From Zeimonas sediminis (GTDB taxonomy: Bacteria; Pseudomonadota; Gammaproteobacteria; Burkholderiales; Burkholderiaceae_E), in assembly GCF_023721795.1 (NCBI RefSeq), contig NZ_JAMQYE010000001.1, positions 1,550,001-1,614,000 on the forward strand: a DNA stretch of 64,000 nucleotides. Reading direction: 5' to 3'. Shown here piece by piece: positions 1 to 8,869 of the stretch (its first letter is position 1; the number at the start of each line of letters is the position of its first letter). Position numbers and translations under genes: made by a program. The notes under the pieces were generated by a model. That model worked only from the letters and a program-made list of their open reading frames with translations. It did not search any database and was not told the DNA's origin.

Positions 1-1
1 C

Positions 2-295
2 GCGATCTTCTTCTGCCCCCACGGCCCGAATTCGGGCTGCGAGTGCCGCAAGCCGAGGCCCGGCCTGTTCCGCGAGGCCCTCGAGCGCTTCGGCGCCCAG
101 CCCGGCGAGACCTGGGCGATCGGCGACCAGCTTCGCGACCTGCAGGCGGCGCACGCGGCCGGCTGCCGGCCCATCCTCGTGCTGAGCGGCAAGGGACAGG
201 CCACGATGCAGCGCGGCGACCTGCCGCCGGGCACGATCGTCCGGGCCGACCTCGCGGCGGTGGCCACCGAGATCGCGGCGCGGGGCGCCGGCTGA
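2..295 (+). CDS. gmhB: D-glycero-beta-D-manno-heptose 1,7-bisphosphate 7-phosphatase, C-terminal part
   Basis: Partial gene; the 5' part lies outside the window. The frame opens with AIFFCPHGPNSGCECRKPRPG, the cysteine/histidine zinc-binding loop of the HAD-type heptose bisphosphate phosphatase GmhB. It is followed by the GDQLRDLQAA motif, the aspartate-containing HAD motif, and an AHAAGC segment. The enzyme removes the 7-phosphate during cytoplasmic synthesis of ADP-heptose for the LPS inner core. About 97 residues are visible, roughly half the usual 180-190. It is followed after 13 bases by an acyltransferase gene, so the two are probably co-transcribed. The family call is secure from the zinc loop. 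Confidence 0.88.
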   Translation, partial: AIFFCPHGPNSGCECRKPRPGLFREALERFGAQPGETWAIGDQLRDLQAAHAAGCRPILVLSGKGQATMQRGDLPPGTIVRADLAAVATEIAARGAG

Positions 296-308
296 CGAGC
301 GGGCGGCG

Positions 309-1070
309 ATGCAGGCGCTCCGCTCGGCGCTTTTCCTGCTGTTCCAGGTGGTCACGGTCGTGCCGTACGCGATCGGCTGCCTGCTGGTCGCGCCGCTGCC
401 GCGCCGCCTGCGCTATCGCTACACGGTCGGCTGGCCGAGGATCGTGATCTGGGCGGCGCGCGTGCTGGTCGGGATCCGCTGGCAGGTGACCGGCGCATCG
501 CGGCTTCCGGACGGCCCGGCCATCCTGCTCGCCAAGCACCAGTCCACCTGGGAGACGCTGTTCCTCGCGTCGTGGATGCCGCGCGAGCTCTGCTACGTGT
601 TCAAGCGCGAGCTGCTCTACCTGCCGTTCTTCGGCTGGGGCATCGCGCTGCTCGACATGATCCACATCGATCGCCGCCGCGGCGCCGACGCCTTCGAGCA
701 ACTGGTCTCGCAAGGCACCCGCAAGCTCGCCGAAGGCCGCTGGATCATCGTGTTCCCCGAGGGCACGCGCACCCCTGCCGGTTCGCAGGGCCGCTACAAG
801 ACCGGCGGCGCGCGGCTCGCGGTCCGCACCGGCGCGCCGGTGGTGCCGATCGCGGTCAACTCGGGCGAGTGCTGGCCGCGCAGGGCCTTCGTGCTGCGCC
901 CGGGCCTGATCACCGTGTCGATCGGCCCGACGATCCCGGTCGAGGGCCGCGGCGCCGATCAGGTGAACGCCGAGGCCGAAGGCTGGATAGAATCCGAGAT
1001 GCGCAGGCTCAGCCCGCACCTCTACCAAGACCCGCAGCCCGACGCCACCGGCCCGAAGACGACCGCCTGA
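309..1070 (+). CDS. plsC: 1-acyl-sn-glycerol-3-phosphate acyltransferase (PlsC family)
   Basis: 253 residues, the usual length for bacterial lysophosphatidate acyltransferases. An N-terminal hydrophobic segment (about residues 5-30) would anchor it to the inner membrane. The catalytic block reads KHQSTWET, the HX4D-type motif with E in place of D. The glycerol-3-phosphate-binding motif FPEGTR appears about 70 residues later, followed by a VVPIAVNSG block. The likely reaction is acyl transfer to lysophosphatidate in phospholipid synthesis. The position between gmhB and a metallopeptidase gene is common in betaproteobacteria. The H-x4-E variant occurs in one PlsC subfamily, so another lysophospholipid acceptor is possible. 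Confidence 0.85.
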   Translation: MQALRSALFLLFQVVTVVPYAIGCLLVAPLPRRLRYRYTVGWPRIVIWAARVLVGIRWQVTGASRLPDGPAILLAKHQSTWETLFLASWMPRELCYVFKRELLYLPFFGWGIALLDMIHIDRRRGADAFEQLVSQGTRKLAEGRWIIVFPEGTRTPAGSQGRYKTGGARLAVRTGAPVVPIAVNSGECWPRRAFVLRPGLITVSIGPTIPVEGRGADQVNAEAEGWIESEMRRLSPHLYQDPQPDATGPKTTA

Positions 1071-1936
1071 TGCCGAAAGGAGACCGCGCCCTCGATTCGG
1101 GCCAGCTATCGCTGTTCGACGCGCTCGATTCGCTCGGCGGGCTCGACCTTTCGCTCCGGCCACCGACCGCGCACCCGGACGCGCCTCGCGCGGCGGGCCC
1201 GGGCGCGACGCAGGCCCCCGGGGCCGGCACGCGCCGCGTGATGCTGAAGGGTCATCCGGTCGCCTGGGAGCTGCGGCGCGCCCGGCGGCGCACGATCGGC
1301 TTCATGATCGACCACCGCGGCCTGCGCGTGAGCGCGCCGCGCTGGGTCACGCTCGCCGAGATCGAGCGCGCGCTCGCCGACAAGGCCGACTGGGTGCTGC
1401 GCAAGCTCGCCGAGTGGCGCGAGCACGCGGCGCGGCGCGAGCGGCTCGCCCCGCGCTGGGAAGACGGCGCGCCGATCCGCCTGCTCGGCCGCACGCTGAC
1501 GATGCGGATCGACGCAGGCGCGGACCGCGTAGGCCTGGTCGGCGAGGAGCTTCGCGTCGGCCTGCCGGCAGGTGCCGGCGCCGAGCAGCTCAGGGACAGC
1601 GTGCAGGCCTGGCTGCAGCAGCACGCGAAGCTGGTGTTCGCGGAGCGCATCGCGGTGTTCGCCGAGCGCCTCGGCCGCGCGCCCAGCCGCTGGTCGCTGT
1701 CTTCGGCGCGCACGCGCTGGGGCAGCTGCTCGGCCGACGGCTCGGTCCGGCTGAACTGGCGGCTGGTCCACTTCCCGATGGACATCGTCGACTACGTGAT
1801 CGCGCACGAGCTCGCGCACCTGCACGAGATGAACCACGGGCCGCGCTTCTGGTCCACGGTCGGCTCGCTGTTCCCCGAGTTCGAGCGCGCCCGCGAGTGG
1901 CTCAGGCAGATCCCCGACGAGCCCCGGCCGCTCTGA
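1070..1936 (+). CDS. YgjP/SprT-like zinc metallopeptidase (M48-type, DUF45)
   Basis: 288 residues from an ATG whose A is the last base of the plsC stop codon (TGATG), which indicates translational coupling. The C-terminal half carries the metallopeptidase helix HELAHLHEMNH, with HExxH and a third His downstream, followed by GPRFW. The preceding RWGSCSADGSVRLNWRL block is diagnostic of the YgjP (DUF45) family. The first 55 residues are poorly conserved and polar. The family is predicted to be a cytoplasmic zinc-dependent peptidase; in E. coli YgjP is linked to nucleotide metabolism, but the substrate is not settled. Family assignment is strong and function is unknown. Confidence 0.85.
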   Translation: MPKGDRALDSGQLSLFDALDSLGGLDLSLRPPTAHPDAPRAAGPGATQAPGAGTRRVMLKGHPVAWELRRARRRTIGFMIDHRGLRVSAPRWVTLAEIERALADKADWVLRKLAEWREHAARRERLAPRWEDGAPIRLLGRTLTMRIDAGADRVGLVGEELRVGLPAGAGAEQLRDSVQAWLQQHAKLVFAERIAVFAERLGRAPSRWSLSSARTRWGSCSADGSVRLNWRLVHFPMDIVDYVIAHELAHLHEMNHGPRFWSTVGSLFPEFERAREWLRQIPDEPRPL

Positions 1937-1999
1937 GCGCCGCGCCGCCGGCGCGATGCCCCCTTCGAACGAACCCGCATCCGCAACAGGAGATAGACG

Positions 2000-2398
2000 A
2001 TGAGGATCCTTCACACGATGCTGCGCGTGGGCGACATGCAGCGCTCGATCGACTTCTACACGAAGGTGCTCGGCATGAACCTGCTGCGCACGACCGAGCG
2101 ACCCGAACAGAAGTACTCGCTGGCCTTCGTCGCCTTCGGCAAGGGCAATGCCGAGGGCCAGGCCGAGATCGAGCTGACGCACAACCACGGCATCGATTCG
2201 TACGAGATGGGTGGCGCCTACGGCCACATCGCGATCGAGGTGCCCGACGCCTACGCGGCCTGCGAACGGATCAAGGCGGCGGGCGGCAACGTCACCCGCG
2301 AGGCCGGCCCGGTCAAGGGCGGATCGACGGTCATCGCCTTCGTGCAGGACCCTGACGGCTACAAGATCGAGCTGATCCAGGCCGGCACCCGGGGCTGA
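2000..2398 (+). CDS. gloA: Lactoylglutathione lyase (glyoxalase I)
   Basis: 132 residues, the normal single-domain glyoxalase I length. It starts [20 protein letters not shown], where the first His is a metal ligand, and it keeps [20 protein letters not shown] and the C-terminal [11 protein letters not shown] block with the catalytic/metal Glu. It converts the methylglyoxal-glutathione hemithioacetal to S-lactoylglutathione in the cytoplasm. The length matches the Ni-type bacterial enzymes. A good ribosome site (aggaga) sits 8-9 bases upstream. It is the last gene of the forward run and meets ksgA convergently over a hairpin. Confidence 0.93.
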   Translation: MRILHTMLRVGDMQRSIDFYTKVLGMNLLRTTERPEQKYSLAFVAFGKGNAEGQAEIELTHNHGIDSYEMGGAYGHIAIEVPDAYAACERIKAAGGNVTREAGPVKGGSTVIAFVQDPDGYKIELIQAGTRG

Positions 2399-2403
2399 CG
2401 GAA

Positions 2404-2424
2404 CGGCGGCCGATCAGGCCGCCG
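2404..2424. terminator. GC hairpin between convergent gloA and ksgA
   Basis: Perfect 8-bp stem CGGCGGCC/GGCCGCCG with a 5-base loop (gatca) that contains the ksgA stop codon. It sits exactly where gloA (plus) and ksgA (minus) meet. There is no T tract on either side, so it is at most a weak or bidirectional terminator or a 3'-end stabiliser. Confidence 0.4.
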
Positions 2425-3220
2425 CCAGCCGCGCCGCCAGCGTCCGCCAGGTCTCGACGTCGATTTCCTCGGCGCGGGCGGTCGGCTCGATGCCGGCCGG
2501 GTCGACGCCGCGCTGCGCCAGCCACGGCAGCAGCGTGCCGCGCAGCATCTTCCGGCGCTGCCCGAAGGCCACCGCGAGCAGCTGCTGCAGCGGCGCCGGG
2601 TCTTCGCCGACGCGGTCCCGCCGCACCGTCATCCGGACCACTGCCGAATCGACGCGCGGCGGCGGATCGAAGGCGCCGGGCGGCACGTCGAACAGGCTGT
2701 CGCAGTGATGGTAGGCCTGCATCAGCACCGACAGCCGGCCGTAGTCGGCCCCGCCCGGCGCCGCGACGATCCGGTCGACGACCTCCTTCTGCAGCATGAA
2801 GTGCTGGTCCTCGACGATCGCGCGGAAATCGAGCAGCCTGACCAGCAGCGGGCTCGAGATGTTGTAGGGCAGGTTGCCCACGATGCGAAGCCGCTGGCCG
2901 GCATCGGCCGCGCCTTGCGGCAAGGCGGCCGCGAAGTCGAAGGCCAGCGCGTCGGCCTCGTGCAGCACGAGCCTGTCGGGCGAATGGCGCCTGCGCAGGC
3001 GGGCAGCGAGGTCGCGGTCGATCTCTACCGCCTGGATCGCGTCGACGCGCTCGAGCAGCGCGTCGGTCAGCGCCGCGAGCCCGGGGCCGATCTCGACGAT
3101 GTGCTGGCCGTCCTTGGGAGCGATCGCGTCGACGATCGCGCGCACGACGCCGGCGTCGGCCAGGAAGTGCTGTCCGAAGCGCTTGCGCGCCCGGTGGCCG
3201 GAGGCGGCGTGTCCCGGCAA
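2414..3220 (-). CDS. rsmA/ksgA: 16S rRNA (adenine1518-N6/adenine1519-N6)-dimethyltransferase
   Basis: 268 residues. The start is a TTG two bases after the surA stop. It is the only start codon ahead of the conserved [11 protein letters not shown]-terminus, so the TTG is well supported. The SAM-binding motif I reads [11 protein letters not shown] (about residues 42-52) and the catalytic NLPYN is at 116-120. The enzyme dimethylates two adjacent adenines in helix 45 during late 30S assembly, and its loss gives kasugamycin resistance. It is the last gene of lptD-surA-ksgA, a classical arrangement in which pdxA sometimes intervenes; pdxA is absent here. Confidence 0.95.
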   Translation of the reverse strand: MPGHAASGHRARKRFGQHFLADAGVVRAIVDAIAPKDGQHIVEIGPGLAALTDALLERVDAIQAVEIDRDLAARLRRRHSPDRLVLHEADALAFDFAAALPQGAADAGQRLRIVGNLPYNISSPLLVRLLDFRAIVEDQHFMLQKEVVDRIVAAPGGADYGRLSVLMQAYHHCDSLFDVPPGAFDPPPRVDSAVVRMTVRRDRVGEDPAPLQQLLAVAFGQRRKMLRGTLLPWLAQRGVDPAGIEPTARAEEIDVETWRTLAARLAAA

Positions 3221-3221
3221 C

Positions 3222-4694
3222 TCAGTTTCCGTCGAGCTTGTACTCGACGTAGGTGCTGTCGCGCAACTGCCTCAGCCAGTCCTGGTAGCGCTCCTCGATG
3301 CGGCGCGCGCGAAGGATCTCGCGCACCCGCTGCCTGAGGCGCTCGGGAGAGGCCTCGTCGCTGCGCCGCTCGAGCACCTGGATCAGGTGGACGCCGAAGG
3401 GGGTGCGCACCGGCTCGCCGACCTGGCCCGGCGCGAGCGCGTTCATCGCCCGCTCGAACTCGGGAACCGTGTCGCCCGGATAGATCCAGCCGAGGTCGCC
3501 GCCGCGGCCCGCGCTGCCGTCGGCCGAATACTGGCGCGCCATTTCGGCGAAGTCCGCGGTGCCCGCCTGGACGCGCTCGCGGATCTCGCGCAGGCGCCTG
3601 AAGGCCTCGTCCTCGCTGATCACCTCGTTGGGGCGGATCAGGATGTGGCGCGCCCGGGTCTGGGTGACCGGCTCGGACTGCAGCGAACTGCCCCCGCTGT
3701 CTCGCCGTTCGACGAGCTGAAGCAGGTGAAAGCCCGCCGGGCTTCGAAGCAGTCCGGAGATCTCCCCCTCTTTCATCGGGGCGAGCGCCTGCGCGAACAG
3801 CTCGGGCAGCCTCTCGGGCTTGCGCCAGCCGAGCATGCCGCCGCTCAGCGCGTCGGGCGCGTCGGAGAAGGCGGCGGCCAGCCTCGCGAAGCTCTCGCCG
3901 CCTTCGAGCTGCTTGCGGATCTCCTCGCCTCGCAGCCGCTGCCGCTCGATCTGCTCGGGGCTCGCGCCCTCGGGCACCCGCAGCAGGATCTGCGCGACCC
4001 GGTACTCGGCGCTCCCGGGCTGGCTTTCCTGCGAGGCGAGATAGGCGTCGATGTCGGCCTCGCTGACCTGCACCTTCGAGTCGACCTCGCGCTCGCGCAG
4101 CCGGGCCCTCAGGATCTCGCCGCGGATGTCCTCGCGAAAGCGCGCGAAACTCTGCCCCTCGCGCTCGACGCGCTCGCGCAGCTGCGCCACGCTCAGCTTG
4201 TTCTCCTGTGCGATGCCCGCGATCGCCCGGTCGAGCTGCTGCTCGTCGACGCGGATGCCGTAGTCGCGCGCGAGCTGCAGCTGCGCCCGGTCGACGATCA
4301 TCCGCTCGAGCAGCTGGCGAAGCAGCACGTCGCGCGGCGGCAGCTCGGTGCCCTGGCGCCGAAGCTGGGCCGAGACCAGCTCGGCGCGCCGTTCGAGCTC
4401 GCGCAGCGTGATGACGTCGTCGTTGACCACCGCGACGACCCGGTCGAGCTCGCGGATCCCGCCCGCCCCGCCATTGCCGGGTGCGGGCGATGCCTGCCCG
4501 GCCGCGCCAGGGGAAGACGTGGCCGCCGGGGAAGGCGCCGCCGGCGATTGCGAAGCCGCGCCGGGCAGGCGCAGGCCGGAGCCGCCCTCGGTCGGCGCGC
4601 GCAGCTGCGCGCTCGCCGCGGACGCGAGCATCGCGAAAGCGAGGGCCGCGATGACCGGGCGCAAGGCACCCGGCAGGGACAGGCGATGTTTCAT
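3222..4694 (-). CDS. surA: Periplasmic peptidyl-prolyl isomerase / outer-membrane protein chaperone SurA
   Basis: 490 residues. An N-terminal signal peptide (MKHRL...AMLASAASA) is followed by an unusually long Ala/Pro/Gly/Ser linker (about residues 33-70). The SurA N-terminal domain comes next, starting [19 protein letters not shown], and then two parvulin domains with [13 protein letters not shown] and [12 protein letters not shown]. The protein escorts unfolded beta-barrel proteins, LptD among them, to the Bam complex. The ATG overlaps the lptD stop codon by four bases (ATGA), so the two are translationally coupled. The open frame continues far upstream antisense to other genes; that extension is not coding. 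Confidence 0.95.
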   Translation of the reverse strand: MKHRLSLPGALRPVIAALAFAMLASAASAQLRAPTEGGSGLRLPGAASQSPAAPSPAATSSPGAAGQASPAPGNGGAGGIRELDRVVAVVNDDVITLRELERRAELVSAQLRRQGTELPPRDVLLRQLLERMIVDRAQLQLARDYGIRVDEQQLDRAIAGIAQENKLSVAQLRERVEREGQSFARFREDIRGEILRARLREREVDSKVQVSEADIDAYLASQESQPGSAEYRVAQILLRVPEGASPEQIERQRLRGEEIRKQLEGGESFARLAAAFSDAPDALSGGMLGWRKPERLPELFAQALAPMKEGEISGLLRSPAGFHLLQLVERRDSGGSSLQSEPVTQTRARHILIRPNEVISEDEAFRRLREIRERVQAGTADFAEMARQYSADGSAGRGGDLGWIYPGDTVPEFERAMNALAPGQVGEPVRTPFGVHLIQVLERRSDEASPERLRQRVREILRARRIEERYQDWLRQLRDSTYVEYKLDGN

Positions 4695-7021
4695 TCGTAT
4701 CCGAAGTAGCGCGAGGTCGCGCCCGGCGTCACGTCCGGCACGCGGAAACCGGGAATGTTCCGGCGCAGTATATCGAAGGGGTCGGAGCCGATCCTGCCCA
4801 GGCCCTTGAGCTCGAGCTGGAAGAAGAGCGCGGTGGTGGCCGTGTCCACGCCGGTCGTGTAGCGCTGCAGGACCACCCGGGAAATCCAGCAGCAGGCGTC
4901 GTACTCCACCCCCAGCACGCTCTCGACGATGCCGCGCTGGTTCGGGATGCGACTGACCGGGTCGACGCCGCGGTCGAGGAAGGAGTAGTTGAGCCGGCCC
5001 ATCGACATCCATCGCCCCGACAGCGGCCAGCGCCAGGAGGTGTCGAACTGCCCGATCTCCTCGCGCCGATAGCGGGTGCCCACGTTGAGCACCTGCCCCT
5101 CCTTGGGCAGCCATCTCCAGACCGCGCTGAACCTGGGCACCCTCGAGCTCTCGACGCTGTACTGCAGGCCGGTGTCGAAGCTCATCCCCGGGGCCAGCTG
5201 ACCGCCGGCGGCGAGCAGGATGTCCGAACGGCCGTCGGTCAGCGGCACGCCGCCGGGAAGGGTCACGCGCTGGTCCGAGAAATAGACGCGCTGGCCGACC
5301 GCGAAGCGCAGCCGCTCGGCGCCGGTCGCGGGCTCGACCAGCCTGGAAACGGCCGCCGCGGTCAGCTGGTTCACGTCGGCGATCCGGTCGTGGCCGACGA
5401 AGGTGTTCTCGGAGAACAGCTGCGCGAAGCTGAAATCGGTGGTCGCCGCATCGAACACCGGGAACTCGGTCTGGTCGCGGTACGGCGTGCGCGCGTAGAA
5501 CAGCCGCGGCTCGAGCGTCTGCGTGACCTCGCGGTCGAAGAACCGGGTGCTTCGCTCGAAGACCAGCCCGGCATCGACCGAGAAGGTCGGCACGACGCGG
5601 GTCAGCGACGTGTCGAACACGCCGTTGCGATCGAGCTGGTACGCGCTCGCGTGCAGCGACACCTTCGGCACGATCGACCAGCCCGGCCTCACGATCGGCC
5701 AGCTCACCTGCGGGTTCGCGAAGAAGCGCCAGCCCTGCGCGCCGGTCGGCGTGGGCGCGGCGAACTGCGTGGCCTCGATCGTCGTGTCCACGTCGAATCC
5801 GGCGACGTCGCGCTTCACCTGTCGAAGCTGCACGCGGGGCACCCGCTCGTACGGGCCGGGCCTCGCGTCGAGGATGGGCTGCCACTTCTGCACGTCGAAC
5901 AGCATCGACCAGTCGGCCCCGAGGCTGCGCGAGGCGAAGAAGTGCTGCGGCAGCACCCGGTCGGCGGAGGTCAGGATCGATCGCGAGTAGTCGACGAAAT
6001 AGTTGTCGTCGGACACGCCGCGCACGTTCCAGCCGCCGCTCCAGCCGGCATAGCCCGAGAAGCCGTGGCGCAACCCGTAGTAATGCCGCGATTCGCCGGT
6101 GACCAGGTCGTTCGGGTTCACCTCGAAGTCGATCTGGCCGCTGTAGCGCCGCTCGAGGTACCTGAACTCTCCGCCGATCTGCGCGCCGCGCTTCGTGCTC
6201 AGGCGCGGATAGAGGGTGAAGTCGCGGTTCGGCGCGATGTTCCAGTAGTAGGGCGCCACGACGTCGAAGCCGGTGCGCGAATTGATCGACAGCGTCGGCG
6301 GCAGGAACCCGCTCTTGCGCTCGTCGCCCAGCGGGAAGGCGAACACCGGCAACGCGAGGATCTTCATGCCCATGAAGCTCAGACTCGCCGACCGGCCGGT
6401 GCCCTCGCCCTCGGCCTCGTCGAGGGTCAGCGTGCGGGCCTGCAGGATCCAGTCGGGATCGTCGGGCTCGCAGGTGGTGTAGCTGGCCCCGATGAAGCGG
6501 GTCCGGTCGGGCCCCAGGAATTCGATCAGGTCGGCGCGCCCGCGGCCCCGGTACTGCGGCAGGTAGTAGGCCGGCGACGCGAAGCTGCCCTCGTTCGTGT
6601 CGAGCTTCAGCCTGAGCTGCGGCCCCGCGAAGACGTTGCCGTCCCGGGTGATCCTCACGTTGCCGACCGCGAACACCTCCTCGTCGGCGTCGTACCAGGT
6701 GATCCGGTCGGCGCGCAGCACGGTGCCGGCCTGCCGGAGCTCGGCATCGCCCTCGATCGTGGTGTCGCGGCCGGTGCGGCCGGTCAGGCGCTCGCCGCTG
6801 CCGTAGACCGGGCGGCCCTCGCGGACCGCGGCGCGCGATTCGTCGAGCCGGCTCTCGAACTGCAGGCGCAAGGGCCGATCGGCAGCGCCGGCCCCGGCGG
6901 CTTGCGCGTGCGAAGCGGGCGGAATCGCGACGACGAAAGCGCCCGCCAGGCCGGCCGCGCCGAGCAGGCGGGCCGACGGCATGCGGCGTTTTCGGGGGGC
7001 AGGCTTCTGTCGGCGACCCAT
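4691..7021 (-). CDS. lptD: LPS-assembly outer membrane protein LptD
   Basis: 776 residues from the ATG at 7021 (MGRRQKPAPRKRR). A second ATG at 6982 (MPSARLLG) would give a tighter signal peptide ending PPASHAQA. The periplasmic OstA/LptA-like domain contains GDAELRQAGTVLRADRITWY, followed by the long beta-barrel. LptD with LptE inserts LPS into the outer leaflet. The barrel keeps the adjacent CC pair (VEYDACCW), equivalent to the two C-terminal cysteines of E. coli LptD. The N-terminal domain shows a single Cys (TTCEPDD) instead of two. First gene of the lptD-surA-ksgA operon, divergent from amgK. Confidence 0.95.
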   Translation of the reverse strand: MGRRQKPAPRKRRMPSARLLGAAGLAGAFVVAIPPASHAQAAGAGAADRPLRLQFESRLDESRAAVREGRPVYGSGERLTGRTGRDTTIEGDAELRQAGTVLRADRITWYDADEEVFAVGNVRITRDGNVFAGPQLRLKLDTNEGSFASPAYYLPQYRGRGRADLIEFLGPDRTRFIGASYTTCEPDDPDWILQARTLTLDEAEGEGTGRSASLSFMGMKILALPVFAFPLGDERKSGFLPPTLSINSRTGFDVVAPYYWNIAPNRDFTLYPRLSTKRGAQIGGEFRYLERRYSGQIDFEVNPNDLVTGESRHYYGLRHGFSGYAGWSGGWNVRGVSDDNYFVDYSRSILTSADRVLPQHFFASRSLGADWSMLFDVQKWQPILDARPGPYERVPRVQLRQVKRDVAGFDVDTTIEATQFAAPTPTGAQGWRFFANPQVSWPIVRPGWSIVPKVSLHASAYQLDRNGVFDTSLTRVVPTFSVDAGLVFERSTRFFDREVTQTLEPRLFYARTPYRDQTEFPVFDAATTDFSFAQLFSENTFVGHDRIADVNQLTAAAVSRLVEPATGAERLRFAVGQRVYFSDQRVTLPGGVPLTDGRSDILLAAGGQLAPGMSFDTGLQYSVESSRVPRFSAVWRWLPKEGQVLNVGTRYRREEIGQFDTSWRWPLSGRWMSMGRLNYSFLDRGVDPVSRIPNQRGIVESVLGVEYDACCWISRVVLQRYTTGVDTATTALFFQLELKGLGRIGSDPFDILRRNIPGFRVPDVTPGATSRYFGYE

Positions 7022-7088
7022 TCGGAAGGAAGGCGCCTGACGGAGTACGGCGCGCGACCCCGCCGCGGTGCAGGCAGCGGGTCGTCTT

Positions 7089-7094
7089 ATTATA
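7089..7094 (-). promoter_or_regulatory. Candidate -10 box of the lptD operon
   Basis: On the minus strand this reads TATAAT, a perfect sigma-70 -10 hexamer in an otherwise very GC-rich divergent region. It lies about 70 bases before the lptD ATG. No convincing -35 is visible 16-18 bases upstream. On the plus strand the same AT patch (TATTATACG) lies just before the amgK start and may serve that gene as well. Confidence 0.4.
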
Positions 7095-7103
7095 CGGATC
7101 ACG

Positions 7104-8177
7104 ATGAATTCCCGAGCCGCCTCCACCTCTGCCGAAACCGGGCAGGACGCCCGCCTCGACCTGCTGCGCGAGTGGCTCGCCGGCATGGCCGGCCGCCGCG
7201 ACCTCGCACTGGACTCGATCCGGCCCGCGTCGAACGATGCGAGCTTTCGCCGCTACTTCCGCGTCGATGCCGGCGCCGGCAGCCTGATCGCGATGGACGC
7301 GCCGCCGCCCCAGGAAGACTGCCGGCCCTTCGTGCACGCCGCGCGCGTGTTCGGAGAGGCCGGCCTGCGCGTGCCGGCGGTGCTCGAGGCCGACCTCGAG
7401 CGCGGCTTCCTGCTGCTCGAGGACTTCGGCGGCGAAACGCTGCTCGACCGGCTGCAGGGCCCGACCGCACCCGACGAAGCGCAGATCGACAGGCTCTATC
7501 GCGGCGCCACGGGTGCGCTGCTCGACATGCAGGCGGCCAGCCGGCCCGGCGTCTTTCCGGACTACGACCGCGCGCTGCTCGAGCGCGAGCTGATGCTGTA
7601 CCCCGACTGGTACCTCGCCCGGCACCGGGAGGCGACGCTGTCCGACTCCGACCGGAACACGCTGCGCGCCGCCTTCGATGCGCTGCTCGCCAACAACCTG
7701 GCGCAGCCGCGCGTCTACGTGCACCGCGACTACCACTCGCGCAACCTGATGGTCCTTCCCGGCGACGAGGCGGCCACGCCCGGCATCCTCGACTTCCAGG
7801 ACGCGGTGTACGGGCCGGTCACCTACGACCTGGTCTCGCTGCTGCGCGACGCCTACGTGGCCTGGCCCGAGGAGCGGCAGCTCGACTGGGCGGTCCGCTG
7901 GTGGGAGAGCGCGCGCAAGCGCGGCCTGCCGGTGCCCGGCGACTTCGGCGGTTTCTGGCGCGACCTCGAGTGGATGGGCCTGCAGCGGCACCTGAAGGTG
8001 CTCGGCATCTTCGCGCGCCTGCACCATCGCGACGGCAAGGACCGCTACCTGGCCGACATGCCGCGCGTGCTGGCCGCGGCGATCGAGGTGGCGGGCCGCT
8101 ACGACGCCTTCGGCCCGCTGGCGCGCCTGATCGACCGGGTCGAGAACCGCGCGCTTCGCGCCGGCTACACCTTCTGA
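7104..8177 (+). CDS. amgK: Anomeric N-acetylmuramate/N-acetylglucosamine kinase (AmgK)
   Basis: 357 residues of the aminoglycoside-phosphotransferase fold. The Brenner motif is HRDYHSRNLM (catalytic Asp, Asn) and the metal-binding motif is GILDFQDAVYGPVTYDL. In Pseudomonas and relatives AmgK phosphorylates the anomeric hydroxyl of recycled MurNAc or GlcNAc. The murU nucleotidyltransferase follows at once and makes UDP-MurNAc, so the pair bypasses MurA, the fosfomycin target. The ATG at 7104 was chosen because the upstream in-frame start lies in promoter sequence. The gene is divergent from lptD, a conserved neighbour pair in beta- and gammaproteobacteria. Confidence 0.88.
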   Translation: MNSRAASTSAETGQDARLDLLREWLAGMAGRRDLALDSIRPASNDASFRRYFRVDAGAGSLIAMDAPPPQEDCRPFVHAARVFGEAGLRVPAVLEADLERGFLLLEDFGGETLLDRLQGPTAPDEAQIDRLYRGATGALLDMQAASRPGVFPDYDRALLERELMLYPDWYLARHREATLSDSDRNTLRAAFDALLANNLAQPRVYVHRDYHSRNLMVLPGDEAATPGILDFQDAVYGPVTYDLVSLLRDAYVAWPEERQLDWAVRWWESARKRGLPVPGDFGGFWRDLEWMGLQRHLKVLGIFARLHHRDGKDRYLADMPRVLAAAIEVAGRYDAFGPLARLIDRVENRALRAGYTF

Positions 8178-8188
8178 GACCCGCCGCG

Positions 8189-8869
8189 ATGCGCGCGATG
8201 ATCCTTGCCGCCGGCCGCGGCGAGCGGATGCGCCCGCTCACCGACGACTGCCCGAAGCCGCTGCTGCGGGCCGGCGGCAAGCCGCTGATCGTGTGGCACC
8301 TCGAAGCGCTCGCCGCGGCCGGCTTTCGCGAGGTCGTCGTCAACCACGCCCACCTGGGCGCGATGATCGAACAGGCGCTCGGCGACGGCGCCCGCTGGGG
8401 CCTGCGGATCGCCTGGTCGCCCGAGAGCCCGGCGCTCGAGACGGCCGGCGGCATCGCCCGGGCCCTGCCGCTGCTCGGCAAGGACCCGTTCCTGGTGATC
8501 AACGGCGACGTCTTCTGCGACTTCCCGCTGCGGCGCGCGCGCACGATCGCCGCGCAGATGCACGCGGCGGGCCTGCTCGCCTGGTGCGTGCTGGTGCCGA
8601 ACCCGCCCCAGCACCCGGAAGGCGACTTCGCGCTGGCCGACGGCCTGCTCGACGCGGGCCGCAAGGGGCTGACCTTCTCGGGCATCGGCGTGTACGACCC
8701 GGCCCTCTTCCGGGGGCTCGATCCGGACGCGCCGGCCAGGCTGGCGCCGCTGCTGCGCGAGGCCGCGGGCCGGCGCCGCGTCGGCGCCGAACTGCACGAA
8801 GGCCGGTGGATCGACGTGGGCACGCCGCAGCGGCTCGCCGCGCTCGATGCACAATTGCGTCCTCGATGA
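8189..8869 (+). CDS. murU: N-acetylmuramate alpha-1-phosphate uridylyltransferase (MurU)
   Basis: 226 residues of the sugar-nucleotidyltransferase family. The N-terminal signature is MILAAGRGERMRPLTDDCPKP (G-x-G-x-R and the KP pair). VINGDVFCDFPL holds the metal-binding Asp and WIDVGTPQRL is near the end. It transfers UMP from UTP to MurNAc-1-phosphate produced by AmgK, completing the MurNAc salvage route to UDP-MurNAc. The start ATG (MRAMILAAG) is 11 bases after the amgK stop. Its TGA overlaps the pepP ATG (ATGA). The short length and the amgK neighbour favour MurU over mannose-1-phosphate guanylyltransferases. Confidence 0.87.
   Translation: MRAMILAAGRGERMRPLTDDCPKPLLRAGGKPLIVWHLEALAAAGFREVVVNHAHLGAMIEQALGDGARWGLRIAWSPESPALETAGGIARALPLLGKDPFLVINGDVFCDFPLRRARTIAAQMHAAGLLAWCVLVPNPPQHPEGDFALADGLLDAGRKGLTFSGIGVYDPALFRGLDPDAPARLAPLLREAAGRRRVGAELHEGRWIDVGTPQRLAALDAQLRPR

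Noticed and set aside
4695-8027. An open minus-strand frame continuous with surA, making an apparent 1601-residue protein
   Set aside because: It runs out of frame through lptD and antisense through amgK; only the part from 4694 down shows SurA homology. Stop-free antisense frames are a by-product of high GC.
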